50,081 nt of DNA, from contig CAMNOL010000005.1 of NCBI GenBank assembly GCA_946546815.1, positions 1 to 50,081 of the forward strand, in the 5' to 3' direction. The notes under the pieces were generated by a model. The model worked only from the letters and a program-made list of their open reading frames with translations. It had not been told where the DNA came from and did no database searches. The DNA is from an uncultured Oscillospiraceae bacterium (GTDB lineage: Bacteria; Bacillota; Clostridia; Oscillospirales; Oscillospiraceae). Positions 28,387 through 37,578 of this stretch are shown piece after piece; positions within the stretch are counted from its first letter, which is position 1; the number at the start of each line of letters is the position of its first letter. Made by a program: the position numbers and the translations under genes.

Positions 28387-28504
28387 ACTCAAACCTCCTG
28401 TTTGTGACCTGATTTCACATGGTTTCTCTTCGGGCGTATGCTCCGCCCGCTTCTTCCCGCCGTGGACGCCGGGGCAGATCATCAGGCGGGGCAGCTGTTC
28501 CGGA

Positions 28505-29182
28505 TCAGCCGATGAGTTTTTTCAGCGTCTTTTCCTCCGCCTCAGGCAGCAGCTGTTTCAGATGTGCAAGGATTCTCTGAAAGGATTCCTCCGGCGCACG
28601 GGTGTAGACCCGCTCTGTGAAATCGCTGCCCATGAACTGCTCCGGAGTGGCGTACTCCGCTACGCCCCACCCGTAAGGACGTCCCCACTTGTCCCGCAGG
28701 TAGACAAAGTTGCTGATGAGAACGTAGCACTGGGACTGCAGCCGGGTCATGCAGGTGTCAAAGCCCGGCGTGCCGCCTTTTCTGTAATTTCCCAGCCGTT
28801 TCAGCTCTTTGGACAGAACCGGCCCGCTGGCATCCACCAGCTGAAACAGGTCCCAATCCCGGCGGGATGCCAGCCCATCCTCGTATCGGGCGTCAAAAAC
28901 GTACCCGTCTCTCCGGTAATTGGCAAAGTCGGGAAACCACGCTTTGCTGATGTAGGCGGCTTTTTTCCCGAAGAACTTTCCATAGGCACAGCCTGCGGTT
29001 TGGATCACCGGCCCCTTCCACTCCCAGGCTCCTTCCTGATCTCCGAACCACAGCTCCGGAGCAATCTGCTCTTCAATGGAAAAACCTTTGATTTCATTGG
29101 CAAAATAGGGCAGAAAGCCCCATTCCTCCACCAAGTTTATGAGATCGTCTTTTGTTCTGATCATATGCTCCATCCGTTTCAT
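28505..29182 (-). CDS. AlkZ/YcaQ-related hypothetical protein
   Basis: LINLVEEWGFLPYFANEIKGFSIEEQIAPELWFGD...WEWKGPVIQTAGCAYGKFFGKKAAYISKAWFPDFANYRRDGYVFDARYEDG; start near 29182, the longer ORF being N-terminal extension. Confidence 0.55.
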   Translation of the reverse strand: MKRMEHMIRTKDDLINLVEEWGFLPYFANEIKGFSIEEQIAPELWFGDQEGAWEWKGPVIQTAGCAYGKFFGKKAAYISKAWFPDFANYRRDGYVFDARYEDGLASRRDWDLFQLVDASGPVLSKELKRLGNYRKGGTPGFDTCMTRLQSQCYVLISNFVYLRDKWGRPYGWGVAEYATPEQFMGSDFTERVYTRAPEESFQRILAHLKQLLPEAEEKTLKKLIG

Positions 29183-29447
29183 TTTGATTTGCGCCGGCTC
29201 CCTGCTCCCGGACCGCTTTTTTATTTGTATGAATGATAGCACATTTTTCAAAGGAATACAATCTGGCGGCGGGTCTCCTCTGCTTCCGCCCTCTCCGTCA
29301 CCCCCTCCGTTTTTCTTCAATGATCGGTGTACAGGAACCTGCAAAATCAGTCTTTTTTCCGTACATAAGCTGTGGTATACTGCCCTTACAGGATGGCCTG
29401 ATGCAGCTGAGCGGGTCACCCCTGTCTTCTCACAGGAGGAATCAAGC

Positions 29448-30422
29448 ATGATGAAAAAAGCCGTCTGTCTCAGCGTGAGCATCCTCGCGCTGTCTTTTCT
29501 CACCGCCTGTACCGGTGCCCGTTCCAATCCGGACGCTGACGGGAGCCAATCTGTATCCGCAGTGTCATGGTCCGGTTCATCCGATGCCGGAACCGCATCG
29601 GAGCCGGAAGCAGTGTCCAGCCCGGAAGAATCCGCCCCGCTTTTCACGGAATACGCTGACAGCTCCTCCGCTCCTTCCGGCGAAGTGTCTCAACCGGAAT
29701 CAGAGCAGGACCCGGACTGGCAGTACGCGGAGCACATTTATTCCCACCGGGGCGCTTCGGGCTACGAGGTGGAGCACACCTTTGCCGCCTATGATCTGGC
29801 AATTGAGCAGGGCTCCCATTACATCGAGCAGGACCTGGTTTCCTCCAAGGAGGGGACGCTGTACGTGTCCCACGATGAATCCGCCCAGCGGATCGCCGGC
29901 GTGGACCGCCTGTACGCCGACATGACAGACGAGGAGATCCGTCAGCTGCGGACCGCCAACGGCGAGGGAATCCACACCCTCCGGGAGGTCTTTGAGCGAT
30001 ATCAGAACTCTGTTTTCTATGTAATCGAGCTGAAAACCGGGGCGGGACAGGTGGAAGCATTTACAGATCTGATCCGGGAGTACAGGATGGAGGATCAAGT
30101 CATTGTCCAGTGCTTTTCCTCTGAACCGCTGGAGCAGCTGGAGGACATTTTCCCGGACATGAAAAAAATCCTGCTGTGCCGAGAGCAGGAGGCGGTGGAG
30201 TACGGAATCGCCTGCGACGCGATGGATATCATCTGCGTGAAATCCACCCTGATGACCCGGGAAAACTGCGACAGCGTCCATGAAAGCGGCAAGAAATTCT
30301 GCGTCTATTGGACCGGCACAGAGGACATCCCCGGGGCCATTGCGCTGGGCGTGGATTGCTATTTTACCAATTATACAGATACCGCCCTTCAGCTGGAGAA
30401 GGAGCTCCGAAACCGTGAATGA
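29448..30422 (+). CDS. Glycerophosphodiester phosphodiesterase, lipoprotein
   Basis: MMKKAVCLSVSILALSFLTACTG (lipobox), HIYSHRGASGYEVEHTFAAYDLAIEQGSHYIEQDLVSSKEGTLYVSHDES; SD AGGAGGA. Confidence 0.88.
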   Translation: MMKKAVCLSVSILALSFLTACTGARSNPDADGSQSVSAVSWSGSSDAGTASEPEAVSSPEESAPLFTEYADSSSAPSGEVSQPESEQDPDWQYAEHIYSHRGASGYEVEHTFAAYDLAIEQGSHYIEQDLVSSKEGTLYVSHDESAQRIAGVDRLYADMTDEEIRQLRTANGEGIHTLREVFERYQNSVFYVIELKTGAGQVEAFTDLIREYRMEDQVIVQCFSSEPLEQLEDIFPDMKKILLCREQEAVEYGIACDAMDIICVKSTLMTRENCDSVHESGKKFCVYWTGTEDIPGAIALGVDCYFTNYTDTALQLEKELRNRE

Positions 30423-30503
30423 ATCGGGAACTGAGGGATTGAAACCGCAAATGAAGTTGCCCCCGGCGGGTCCCCTTCCTGAAAACCCCAATCTGATTGA
30501 CTT

Positions 30504-30544
30504 CGGTCATTGCGAGACGTTGTCCCGGAATGACCGATTCTTTT
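30504..30544 (+). terminator. Possible terminator after GDPD gene
   Basis: CGGTCATT ... AATGACCG followed by ATTCTTTTATT. Confidence 0.5.
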
Positions 30545-31394
30545 ATTCCGGGTATTCGTATTCAAAGGCGGCGTTGTCTGCGGAAAACTCCAGAATCGTT
30601 CGGCTCTTCTCCTGCAGCTGATAGGCAGCCCGGCAGGCGGCGTTTTCCCGGATCGTCCGCGTCATGGCGCCTGCTGCCGGAGCCCTCAGCTCAAAGGGGG
30701 ATTGTTCCAGCAGAGCGGCGGTAAACAGCAGGTCTCCCTGCCGGATGATCAGCGCGCCGCGCTGAATCTGCACCGCCTTTGCGCCCAGATAGGTAGCAAG
30801 GCGGTATTCCTTCCCCCCTGTCTGTATAATGCCGATGATTCCGGTGAAACTGAAGGGGCCAAGGGGGATCTCTCCCACGGAGAGCATCAGAGAGCCCCCC
30901 GGGAAAAAGCACTGTGTCCACGCGTACTGCCGGGGAAAGGAGCGCCCCCGGTCCCCTTCCAGGTAGCCATCGCCGTTTTGAAAGGAGTATTCCCCGCCGT
31001 TAATCCACAGACTTCCGTGGACAGAATGGCGCATACTGACGACGCTGTGGCGGCACTCCATCAGCGGAACCCAGCGAAAGGGCCCCATGATGTCGTATCG
31101 GATGGGAGAAAGGTCCGTGAAGCGCAGGCTGCCCCACAGGGAACACCCCGGGGCGGAGACATCCAGCTGAATGCCGTGCTCCGAAAACCGGGCGTGTTCC
31201 AGCGCCGCCCGTGCTCTGCGCTTGTGCACCTGTATTTCCTCCAGCCGGAGCTCCACGTTCCAGCATCCGGTATCGGTGATGACCTGCAGCGAGCCGGACT
31301 GCTCTCCCCCGGAGCGGTGAACTGCGGGAATCAGCGCAAGGGTGTGCTCCGGGGATTGGCAGCGGAAGTACCAGCCCCGGAACAGATCACCCAT
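30543..31394 (-). CDS. Tocopherol cyclase-like family protein
   Basis: FRGWYFRCQSPEHTLALIPAVHR...(TC-like N-terminus) ...WTQCFFPGGSLMLSVGEIPLGPFSFTGIIGIIQTGGKEYRLATYLGAKA; start overlaps end of the upstream FAD/Rieske gene. Confidence 0.72.
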   Translation of the reverse strand: MGDLFRGWYFRCQSPEHTLALIPAVHRSGGEQSGSLQVITDTGCWNVELRLEEIQVHKRRARAALEHARFSEHGIQLDVSAPGCSLWGSLRFTDLSPIRYDIMGPFRWVPLMECRHSVVSMRHSVHGSLWINGGEYSFQNGDGYLEGDRGRSFPRQYAWTQCFFPGGSLMLSVGEIPLGPFSFTGIIGIIQTGGKEYRLATYLGAKAVQIQRGALIIRQGDLLFTAALLEQSPFELRAPAAGAMTRTIRENAACRAAYQLQEKSRTILEFSADNAAFEYEYPE

Positions 31395-32826
31395 GGTTCA
31401 GTCCTTCCTGAGCCGGGCCGGAGATCAGATTGCCAAACCGGTCAAATCTGGATCCATGGCAGGGGCAGTCCCAGCTCCGCTCCTCCGGGTTCCACTCCAG
31501 CTGACAGCCCAGGTGAGGGCACTTGATGTCCACCGGATAGAGGGTGCCGGTTTCGTCCTTGTAGACCCCCACCTTCTCCCCTTTCAGCGAAACGATGCCG
31601 CCGTGTCCGGCGGGAATACCCGCCGCCTGCTCCGCCGGAATCTGAAAGGCGCGCTTCACCAGCCCCTTTACCGCGTGAGCGCCCTCCGACACGATGCCGG
31701 GAATGGTGGATGCGTCAAATCTGCCCGGATCAAACACCTCTGCCCAGGGATTATCCCTTCCCTCTATCAGGTCCCGCAGTATCAGAGCAGATACCATGGA
31801 GGAGGTCATGCCCCATTTGTGAAAGCCGGTGGCCACATACCAATCGGGCTTCGTCGGGCAGTACTGTCCGATATAGGGAATGTTGTCCGGGGTGATGCAG
31901 TCCTGGGCGGACCAGTGGGCAACTTCCTGACTGCTGGGAAACCAGCTTCGGGCCTGTTTCCGAAGGCGCTCATACTGTCCGCCTTTGGAGTTTTCCCCGG
32001 TGCGGTGGCCTCCGCCCCCCAGCAGGAGCAGATCGTGGTAGCTCCGGAAGGACCAGTTGTTCTCTCCCTGCTCCGCGCCAATCCACATTCCCTCCATGGG
32101 GCCTGCATTCCGCAGCGCCACCACATAGGAGCGCTCCTGGTGCATCCGGGCAAAATACAGGCCGGGAACGTTGACAAAGGGATAATGACAAGCAAAGACA
32201 ATCTTCTCCGCCTCCACCCTGCCCCGGCCGGTGACAACGGTGTGATCCTCAACTTTACGAACCGGGGTCTGTTCAAAGATGGTCAGCGGTTCCGCCAGCG
32301 CCCTGAGAAATTTCAGCGGGTGAAACTGTGCCTGATGCTCAAACCGGACCGCCCCCGCAGCGGGAAAGGGCAGCGCTGTCTCCTCCACAAGAGACGCAGG
32401 AAGCCCTAGTCCGGCAGCGGCCTCCGCCTCCCGGCGCAGCACCGAAAGGTCATTTCCGTAGACATAAGCCCAGGTTTCCTCCAGGTCGCAGTGGATGTTC
32501 TGTCTCCCGATGATCTGCCGGTACTGTTCCACAGCCCCCTGGTTGGCCAGCGCATACTGCTTGGCCTTGTCCGCTCCCACCGTTCCGATCAGCTTGTCAT
32601 AGATCAGACCGTGCTGGGAGGTGATTTTTGCAGTGGTGTTGCGGGTCTGTCCGCTGGCGATGCGGCCGGCCTCCAGCACAAGGACCGAGTGCCCGGCTTC
32701 CTGCAGCGCCGAAGCAATGAGAAGCCCGGCCATTCCTGCGCCGATCACCGCAACCTCTGTTTTCCGGCTGCCCGGCAGCGGCGCCCGCTGTTCGATTTCA
32801 CATGACTGCGACCAAATTGATTCCAT
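31387..32826 (-). CDS. FAD-dependent oxidoreductase (DAO type) with C-terminal Rieske [2Fe-2S] domain
   Basis: VAVIGAGMAGLLIASALQEAGHSVLVLEA and C-terminal CPHLGCQLEWNPEERSWDCPCHGSRFDRFG (CxH...CxxH). SD GGAGGG before ATG at 32826. Confidence 0.9.
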   Translation of the reverse strand: MESIWSQSCEIEQRAPLPGSRKTEVAVIGAGMAGLLIASALQEAGHSVLVLEAGRIASGQTRNTTAKITSQHGLIYDKLIGTVGADKAKQYALANQGAVEQYRQIIGRQNIHCDLEETWAYVYGNDLSVLRREAEAAAGLGLPASLVEETALPFPAAGAVRFEHQAQFHPLKFLRALAEPLTIFEQTPVRKVEDHTVVTGRGRVEAEKIVFACHYPFVNVPGLYFARMHQERSYVVALRNAGPMEGMWIGAEQGENNWSFRSYHDLLLLGGGGHRTGENSKGGQYERLRKQARSWFPSSQEVAHWSAQDCITPDNIPYIGQYCPTKPDWYVATGFHKWGMTSSMVSALILRDLIEGRDNPWAEVFDPGRFDASTIPGIVSEGAHAVKGLVKRAFQIPAEQAAGIPAGHGGIVSLKGEKVGVYKDETGTLYPVDIKCPHLGCQLEWNPEERSWDCPCHGSRFDRFGNLISGPAQEGLNHG

Positions 32827-33024
32827 AGCACCCTCCATACTGTTCCTTTGAAAATGCGGCATCGGATTGTTTCTGATGCGCTCCCAACTACCCCCATCCT
32901 CGTTTTCTGTCCGCTGACGCAGCGTTCTTTCTATTCTCCCCTGTATCCGTGGGATCTATACAAAGCAGAAAGAACCGGAATAAAACCGGGATGCATCCAC
33001 ATATCCTGTCACCGGGTGATCAAT

Positions 33025-33501
33025 ATGGAAAAGAATCAATGGAAAACCTATGCGTTCTGGATTCTCTTTACCGAAGGGGTGGGGCTGCTGGCCGGCTGGC
33101 TGACGCGAAACGGCACGGCGCTGTACCGCACAACGATAAACAGGCCGGCACTGTCCCCGCCCGCGATTGTCTTTCCCATCGTCTGGACGCTGCTCTATGC
33201 CCTGATGGGCATCGGAGCGGCCCGGGTCTACCTGACCCGTCCCTCAGAGAACCGGTCTGACAGCCTGCGCTTGTACATGATTCAGCTGTTCTTCAACTTC
33301 TTCTGGAGCATCATTTTCTTCAATTTCCGAGCATATTTCATCGCATTTCTCTGGCTCATTGCGCTGTGGGTGCTGATTCTTCGGATGATCGGGCTGTTTC
33401 GCAGAGTGGATCCCCTGGCCGCGGGGCTTCAGATCCCCTATCTGGTCTGGGTCACCTTTGCCGGATACCTCAACGCCGGGGTGTGGCTGCTCAACCCCTA
33501 G
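33025..33501 (+). CDS. tspO: TspO/MBR family membrane protein
   Basis: RPALSPPAIVFPIVWTLLYALMGIGAARVYL...LFFNFFWSIIFFNFRAYFIAFLWLIAL...IPYLVWVTFAGYLNAGVWLLNP. Confidence 0.93.
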   Translation: MEKNQWKTYAFWILFTEGVGLLAGWLTRNGTALYRTTINRPALSPPAIVFPIVWTLLYALMGIGAARVYLTRPSENRSDSLRLYMIQLFFNFFWSIIFFNFRAYFIAFLWLIALWVLILRMIGLFRRVDPLAAGLQIPYLVWVTFAGYLNAGVWLLNP

Positions 33502-34303
33502 TCCTTCTGGCGCGAAGGGCCAGCTCCACCTGGTCGGTTACAATGGCGTCTACTCCCGCGTTGAGAAAATGGTCGATAGCGCTGGGGCGGTTCACTGTCC
33601 AGACCAGCGCTCTTTTCCCCGCCTGATGGATGTCCCCAATGACGCGGTCCGTTGCGGCGCTGTCCCTGACGCAGAGAAAGTCGCACCGCAGGCTGGCCGG
33701 GGCAAGGGGACAGACGGTGTACAGGTACCCGGTGTTCACCTCCGGGTGTTCCGTCTCCAGCTGGCTGATCAGCCTGTAATCAAAGGAGATGACCACAGCC
33801 TGAGAGAGCATCTTTCTGGAGCGAAGCATGGCGGTCACGTCATCTGCCATCTGCCGGTCTGCGCTGGAGCCTTTCAGCTCCACAAACAGCGGAATTCTCC
33901 CCTTTGCCCGGTCCAGCACCTCCTCCAGGGTGGGCACAGAGCAGACCGCCCCCCTGCCCGTTCCTGCAGTCCCCAGCGCTCTGATTTCTGACAGCGTCAT
34001 CTCTGTGGGAGACCGGTCCACCCGGGCGGTCCGCTGAAAGGTCTTGTCGTGGTGGACGATATACTGTCCGTCCGCAGTCCGCTGCACGTCCACCTCGCTG
34101 GCGTCACAGCCCAGTCGGATGGCGTATTCCAGCCCCTCCAGGCTGTTTTCCGCCTGTGCAGCTCCGCCGCTGCGGTGGGCGACGATCACCGTATTCCGGG
34201 TTGGAGTACTCTGGGGCGGAATCAGCAGCGCCCTCACAGTAAGAAGGAGGTAGACCGGGATCAGCAACGACAAATATATTTTTTTCCGTGAATGCTTCAT
34301 CAT
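33491..34303 (-). CDS. Glycerophosphodiester phosphodiesterase, membrane-anchored
   Basis: N-terminal hydrophobic anchor IYLSLLIPVYLLLTVRALLI; VIVAHRSGGAAQAENSLEGLEYAIRLGCDASEVDVQRTADGQYIVHHDKTFQRT. Confidence 0.87.
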   Translation of the reverse strand: MMKHSRKKIYLSLLIPVYLLLTVRALLIPPQSTPTRNTVIVAHRSGGAAQAENSLEGLEYAIRLGCDASEVDVQRTADGQYIVHHDKTFQRTARVDRSPTEMTLSEIRALGTAGTGRGAVCSVPTLEEVLDRAKGRIPLFVELKGSSADRQMADDVTAMLRSRKMLSQAVVISFDYRLISQLETEHPEVNTGYLYTVCPLAPASLRCDFLCVRDSAATDRVIGDIHQAGKRALVWTVNRPSAIDHFLNAGVDAIVTDQVELALRARRTRG

Positions 34304-34458
34304 GGGCCTCTCATTGTTTTTTTGATAGTGTCTGCATCCGCCGGATTCTCTATTCCTGAACAGCGGCACCTCCCAGCAGGTTTGTGGGAAGCTGCCCTGT
34401 AACGTGAAAGCGATCCAGAGCGGAACCCGTAATCCCGCCCAAGAAACGTGCATAAGCA

Positions 34459-34513
34459 AAAAATCCCCCTGACTCGGTCTCTGCGTTCTTCCACAGTCCG
34501 TTTCAGGGGGATT
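34459..34513 (-). terminator. Possible terminator downstream of uraA
   Basis: AATCCCCCTGA ... TCAGGGGGATT (long loop) followed on the minus strand by TTTTTTGC. Confidence 0.5.
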
Positions 34514-34607
34514 CTGTTGCGCTGCGACGTCTGGCGCAGCGGTCTGTTTTTGTCTTTCGGCAGAGGAACAGCGGCTTCTGCCAATCACTGGAAATACAGC
34601 CCTTCGG

Positions 34608-35924
34608 TTATTCCTTTTCCTTGCCGTGAGAGAGCAGCCAGTTGGTCAGGATGCCCAGGATCAGCGCGCAGGCCACCTCCGTGATGGTGACAGAACCGAA
34701 GGAGATGCTCATGCCGCCCACACCGGCGATGAGGATGACGGAGACCACAAACAGGTTGCGGTTGTCGTTCAGGTCGATGTTCTGAATCATCTTCAGGCCG
34801 GAGACCGCGATGAAGCCGTACAGGGCGAAGCACACGCCGCCCATGACGCAGCTGGGAATGGTGGACAGGAAAGTGGCAAAGGGGGCAAAGAAGGAGATCA
34901 ACATGGCCAGAATGGCGGTGTACAGAATGGTAATCACGCTGGCGTTGCCGGAGATCGCCACACAACCCACGCTCTCGCCGTAGGTGGTGTTGGGGCAGCC
35001 GCCAAAGATCGCACCCACCATGGAGCCGATGCCGTCGCCTAGCAGGGTGCGGTGCAGGCCGGGGGTCTCCAGCAGGTCCTGTCCGATGATGGAGGACAGA
35101 TTCTTGTGGTCGGCGATGTGCTCGGCAAAGACCACGAAGGCCACAGGAATGTAGGCCACAGCGATGGTGACGATGTAAGAGCCGGTCAGGTCGTTGATGC
35201 CCTTGGCGGCGGTGAGGAAGGTGAAATCGGGCACCCAGGAGATGTCGCCGAACTTGGAGAAGTCGATGACCTGCAGCGCCTCAATGCCGGTGATGTTGCC
35301 CGCCAGGGTGAAGCAGGCAGCCACGCTGTAACCGGCCAAAATACCGATGATGAAGGGGATCATCTTCATCATTTTCTTTCCGAACACAGAGCAGGCCATG
35401 GTGACGCCCAGGGTCACAAGGCCGCAGAAGATGCTGACGTAAGGAGAGGTGGGCATGGAGCCGTTGGAGACCAGGTCACCCACCGCATTTCCGGCCAGGG
35501 ACAGTCCGATGATGGCCACGGTGGGGCCGATGACAACGGCGGGCATCAGGGTGTTGATCCACTCCGTTCCCACCGCTTTGACCACCAGCGCCAAAACCAC
35601 GTACACCAAACCGGCAAAGGCTGCTCCGAGCATCAGTCCGATGTAACCGGCCTGCATGGAGATTGCGCTGGAGAACGCCGTCACCATGCTGCCCAGGAAG
35701 GCGAAAGAACTTCCCAGGAACACAGGGCTCTGGGACTTGGTGAAAAGCAGATATACCAGTGTGCCCACACCGGCACCAAAGAGTGCGGCGGTCTGGGACA
35801 TGCCGTTGCCGATGATAGCAGGAACCGCGATGGTCGCCGCCATGATTGCCAGCAGCTGCTGCAGGGCAAACAGCACGGTCTGGCCGAAATTGGGACGGTC
35901 ATTGATGTTATAGGTCAGATGCAT
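34608..35924 (-). CDS. uraA: Uracil/xanthine permease (NCS2 family), UraA-like
   Basis: LTYNINDRPNFGQTVLFALQQLLAIMAATIAVPAIIG...VFAEHIADHKNLSSIIGQDLLETPGLHRTLLGDGIGSMVGAIFGGCPNTTYGESVG. Confidence 0.92.
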   Translation of the reverse strand: MHLTYNINDRPNFGQTVLFALQQLLAIMAATIAVPAIIGNGMSQTAALFGAGVGTLVYLLFTKSQSPVFLGSSFAFLGSMVTAFSSAISMQAGYIGLMLGAAFAGLVYVVLALVVKAVGTEWINTLMPAVVIGPTVAIIGLSLAGNAVGDLVSNGSMPTSPYVSIFCGLVTLGVTMACSVFGKKMMKMIPFIIGILAGYSVAACFTLAGNITGIEALQVIDFSKFGDISWVPDFTFLTAAKGINDLTGSYIVTIAVAYIPVAFVVFAEHIADHKNLSSIIGQDLLETPGLHRTLLGDGIGSMVGAIFGGCPNTTYGESVGCVAISGNASVITILYTAILAMLISFFAPFATFLSTIPSCVMGGVCFALYGFIAVSGLKMIQNIDLNDNRNLFVVSVILIAGVGGMSISFGSVTITEVACALILGILTNWLLSHGKEKE

Positions 35925-36083
35925 AAACTATCTCTCCTCTTCTCTGACAGCAGACTTCTTCGGCGGACTCCTTCCGCCATTCCCCTCTGCCGCACGCATC
36001 CGGGCATAAAAATAGAAGTGGGAACCCCTTTTACAAACGGAACCTTGTCGGAACCTGCGGTGCTCTCACTCCTTTCCTGTAAT

Positions 36084-36112
36084 ATTGTAGGGAGCGAAGG
36101 GTGAAAAATCAA
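36084..36112 (-). promoter_or_regulatory. Probable uraA promoter
   Basis: Minus strand TTGATT - 17 nt - TACAAT. Confidence 0.6.
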
Positions 36113-36297
36113 GAGCCCATTTCACAGAAGAAAACAACCCCTCCACCGGCTCATCTTGGTTTTCTTGCACAAATTCCGCCCCATGCCCATGCAACCCCAC
36201 CCCGGCGGCGGCGCTGTTTCTCCCTGGCAGACAATGGTGTGGCAGGCGTCGGAGATGGTTCGGAGAGGGAAAAATGCCGGTTCTCCGTTATCACGAA

Positions 36298-36327
36298 TTG
36301 ACATCCCTCGACAGGATGTGTTATCAT
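36298..36327 (+). promoter_or_regulatory. Probable upp promoter
   Basis: TTGACA - 18 nt - TATCAT, about 170 nt ahead of upp. Confidence 0.6.
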
Positions 36328-36502
36328 ATTCTGATGAGCAGGCTCTTCTTTCTGCGCCGGAGAAACGGATTCCGGCAGTCAGAGAGGCGTCTCCCCTCCG
36401 GCCCCGATGTTCCTGTCCGGTGAGAACCATCCAGACAAGCCGTCGGCGCAAGGCCGCAATGACTTCAATTCATACCAGTGATGTTGGAAGGAGTACTCCA
36501 TT

Positions 36503-37150
36503 ATGCAGCAGTACAAAGACCATAAGCAGATTCATATTATGGATCACCCCCTGATTTCTCACAAGCTGGCCATCCTCCGGGATCAGCGGACCGGCACCCA
36601 GGAGTTCCGCAACGTGGTGTCCGAGCTGGCCACCCTGATGACCTATGAAGCCACCCGCAACATGACCACCGAGGAAGTGGAGGTCCAGACTCCCATCGGT
36701 ATGGCCAAGTGTCGGATGCTCTCCGGCAAAAAGGTGGCCATCGTGCCCATCCTCCGCGCCGGCCTGGGCATGGTAGACGGCATGCTGACGCTGTTGCCCT
36801 CCGCCAAGGTGGGCCACATCGGCCTGTACCGGAACCCCGAGACCCTGCAGCCGGTTGAGTATTACTGCAAGCTGCCCCAGGACGTGGCTGAGCGCGACGT
36901 GCTGGTGGTGGATCCCATGCTGGCCACCGGCGGCAGCGCCACCGCAGCCATTCAGTTCCTGAAGGACTACGGCTGCACCAAGATCACCATGCTGAACCTG
37001 CTGGCTGCCCCTGAGGGCCTGGACGTAGTGGCCAAGGACCACCCCGATGTGGAGGTCTTTATCGCTGCGCTGGACGATCACCTGAACGAGAACGGCTACA
37101 TCGTGCCCGGCCTGGGCGACGCCGGCGACCGGATTTTCGGTACAAAATAA
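36503..37150 (+). CDS. upp: Uracil phosphoribosyltransferase
   Basis: [39 protein letters not shown]...[22 protein letters not shown]...[17 protein letters not shown]. Confidence 0.96.
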   Translation: MQQYKDHKQIHIMDHPLISHKLAILRDQRTGTQEFRNVVSELATLMTYEATRNMTTEEVEVQTPIGMAKCRMLSGKKVAIVPILRAGLGMVDGMLTLLPSAKVGHIGLYRNPETLQPVEYYCKLPQDVAERDVLVVDPMLATGGSATAAIQFLKDYGCTKITMLNLLAAPEGLDVVAKDHPDVEVFIAALDDHLNENGYIVPGLGDAGDRIFGTK

Positions 37151-37166
37151 TCACAAAGCAAACTGT

Positions 37167-37214
37167 AAAGGGACATCACTTTGCTGCGGCACGGTGGTGT
37201 CCTTTTCTTTTTGT
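37167..37214 (+). terminator. Intrinsic terminator after upp
   Basis: AAGGGACATCAC ... GTGGTGTCCTTTT followed by CTTTTTGTTTTT. Confidence 0.75.
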
Positions 37215-37578
37215 TTTTCCCTTTTCTGTGAAATACAGCTCGTTTTTCTGTGTTTTTTGTGCGCAGCTTCCAATATTGAAGTCACCTTCTCCCCTCCCTG
37301 TACAACCGATTTTCTCCCTCCCCGAAACGGGATCAGCAGGGGACATTTTTGCTGTCCATTTCCCTTTTTCAGCGGCTTTGTTACCAAAAATTTTCTTTTC
37401 TTTCTCCCTGTCATATGCTATAATAAAAACAGAAGAAACGATCATCCGTGTGACCGGGATGCTTGGGTTTTCTGAGCACATTTCTCTGCGGCCGGAAAAC
37501 CGTGGTTTCCCTCCGGTGTCGGTCTGTTTCCGCTGCACTCTGAAGTTGCGTCCATCGTTCCCTGGGAGGTGAAGGACC

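Noticed and set aside
28505-29647. 380-aa version of the AlkZ-related ORF
   Set aside because: The N-terminal third covers the promoter region of the divergent GDPD gene and has no family-like sequence; the start near 29182 is more plausible.
36122-36451. 109-aa minus-strand ORF between uraA and upp
   Set aside because: No SD or domain, overlaps both predicted promoter/leader regions; probably chance.
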